A stretch of 6,162 bases of DNA. It comes from Clostridia bacterium (GTDB taxonomy: Bacteria; Bacillota; Clostridia; HGM11514). How positions within the stretch are numbered: the first letter of the stretch is position 1; each line of letters opens with the position of its first letter. Both the position numbers and the translations under genes were made by a program. The stretch covers positions 1 to 6,162 of the forward strand of contig CAAENE010000389.1 in the NCBI GenBank assembly GCA_900757255.1, given 5' to 3'. The notes under the pieces were generated by a model. That model was not told the origin of the DNA. It saw nothing but the letters and a program-made list of their open reading frames with translations, and did no database searches. Positions 5,525-6,162 of this stretch are shown here, in pieces.

Positions 5525-6162
5525 TTATTTTATCTTATTGAATGACTTTTGACAGTTTTCATACAACGCCAATAACGCCGCAGCCTCCTGCTTTTTTCCT
5601 GATTCTGTTCGGGAATGCTGCAAGTTTGCCAAAATCATTTTTATCCGGCTGATTTTGCGTTCTAAATATTCCTCATACAGAGGCTCGTTTTCCACTCCAA
5701 ATCCAAGGCGCAATTCCTTCTCGCTGAGTTTTTGTCCTCTGTTCGGGACAGCTGTCAGAATATTATAAATCTTGCCTTCCTCTTTGACCAGCGCTTCCTG
5801 TAAAATGGAATATTGGTTCCGGTTCAAATACTGCCGCAGCTCGTATTGTGCGGTCATAGGCTGCAATATGTACTTCTTTACGCTGTGCAACGGGTTCTGT
5901 TTCAGAATATCAGCTATCAGCAGCCCGCCCATCCCCGCTATCACGACCGTATCAAAAATGCCGTCAGGTACCCCGGCAAGGCCGTCGCAGCACGCGCAGC
6001 CAAGCTCTATGCCGTTTGCCTGCGCCAAATCAATCGTCTTTTGCAAAGAGGGACGGCTGATGTCCGTAGCAAAGGCACAGGGGCATTTTCCGCTCATCAG
6101 GGCGTATACCGGCAACAGGCCATGGTCGGAACCCACATCTACGATCCTGTCGCCCTCTCCGA
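5525..6162 (-). CDS. trmK: TrmK, tRNA (adenine22-N1)-methyltransferase (5' end beyond window)
   Basis: The frame is open to the window edge. The visible 211 residues begin GEGDRIVDVGSDHGLLPVYA, containing SAM motif I (DVGSDHG). Next come FATDISRPSLQKTIDLAQAN, where the Asp is the likely SAM-ribose contact, then VVIAGMGGLLIADIL (the GMGG signature of the family) and ILQPMTAQYELRQYL, where QPN is commoner than QPM. The C-terminal part is charged and helical, as in the coiled-coil C-terminal domain of TrmK. The enzyme methylates N1 of A22 in the D-loop region of tRNAs. Roughly 15-25 N-terminal residues are missing, judged by family length. A GTG at 6136 is not the start, because homologous sequence continues upstream of it. 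The Nif3-like gene follows after 18 bases. Confidence 0.94.
   Translation of the reverse strand, partial: GEGDRIVDVGSDHGLLPVYALMSGKCPCAFATDISRPSLQKTIDLAQANGIELGCACCDGLAGVPDGIFDTVVIAGMGGLLIADILKQNPLHSVKKYILQPMTAQYELRQYLNRNQYSILQEALVKEEGKIYNILTAVPNRGQKLSEKELRLGFGVENEPLYEEYLERKISRIKMILANLQHSRTESGKKQEAAALLALYENCQKSFNKIK

Noticed and set aside
6134..6136. GTG at 6136 as the start of trmK
   Set aside because: In-frame family sequence GEGDRIVD continues upstream to the window edge and motif I would be cut by this start.

Overview
This window comes from an endospore-forming Firmicute, most likely a Clostridia member of moderate GC. The main reasons are a spoIIAA-spoIIAB pair behind a sigma-H-type promoter, a clostridial 2[4Fe-4S] ferredoxin, strong GGAGG-type ribosome binding sites and frequent TTG starts. 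Genus cannot be fixed from the sequence alone. All genes lie on the minus strand, so transcription runs from high to low coordinates. Coding density is very high and there is no gene-free stretch over 300 bases.

In transcription order, the first unit (6162 to 4721) is the 3' part of trmK, a tRNA m1A22 methyltransferase cut by the window edge, and a Nif3/DUF34 metal-binding protein 18 bases behind it. This is the same order as yqfN-yqfO in Bacillus. The second unit (about 4650 to 4373) is a compact ferredoxin gene, unlisted by longest-ORF logic because of its size. It has its own vegetative promoter, a strong ribosome binding site and a perfect 12-bp stem terminator. The third unit (4347 to 572) holds four closely packed or overlapping genes: a TrmN6/YabB-type methyltransferase, RsmI (16S rRNA C1402 2'-O-methyltransferase), a multi-spanning UPF0104 flippase-like membrane protein, and FolC (folylpolyglutamate/dihydrofolate synthase). 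The fourth unit (582 to 1 and beyond) is the start of the spoIIA operon, with a consensus-matching sigma-H promoter whose -35 box covers the folC stop codon, then spoIIAA and the first 53 codons of spoIIAB. sigF is expected just outside the window.

Most of the window is conserved housekeeping: translation-apparatus methylation, folate retention and electron transfer, next to the regulatory switch for forespore sigma-F. I do not see an undescribed system. The points most worth checking are local: the true TTG start of the TrmN6-like gene, which a naive caller would extend back through the ferredoxin terminator; the sigma-H promoter embedded in the end of folC; and the UPF0104 gene starting inside rsmI.
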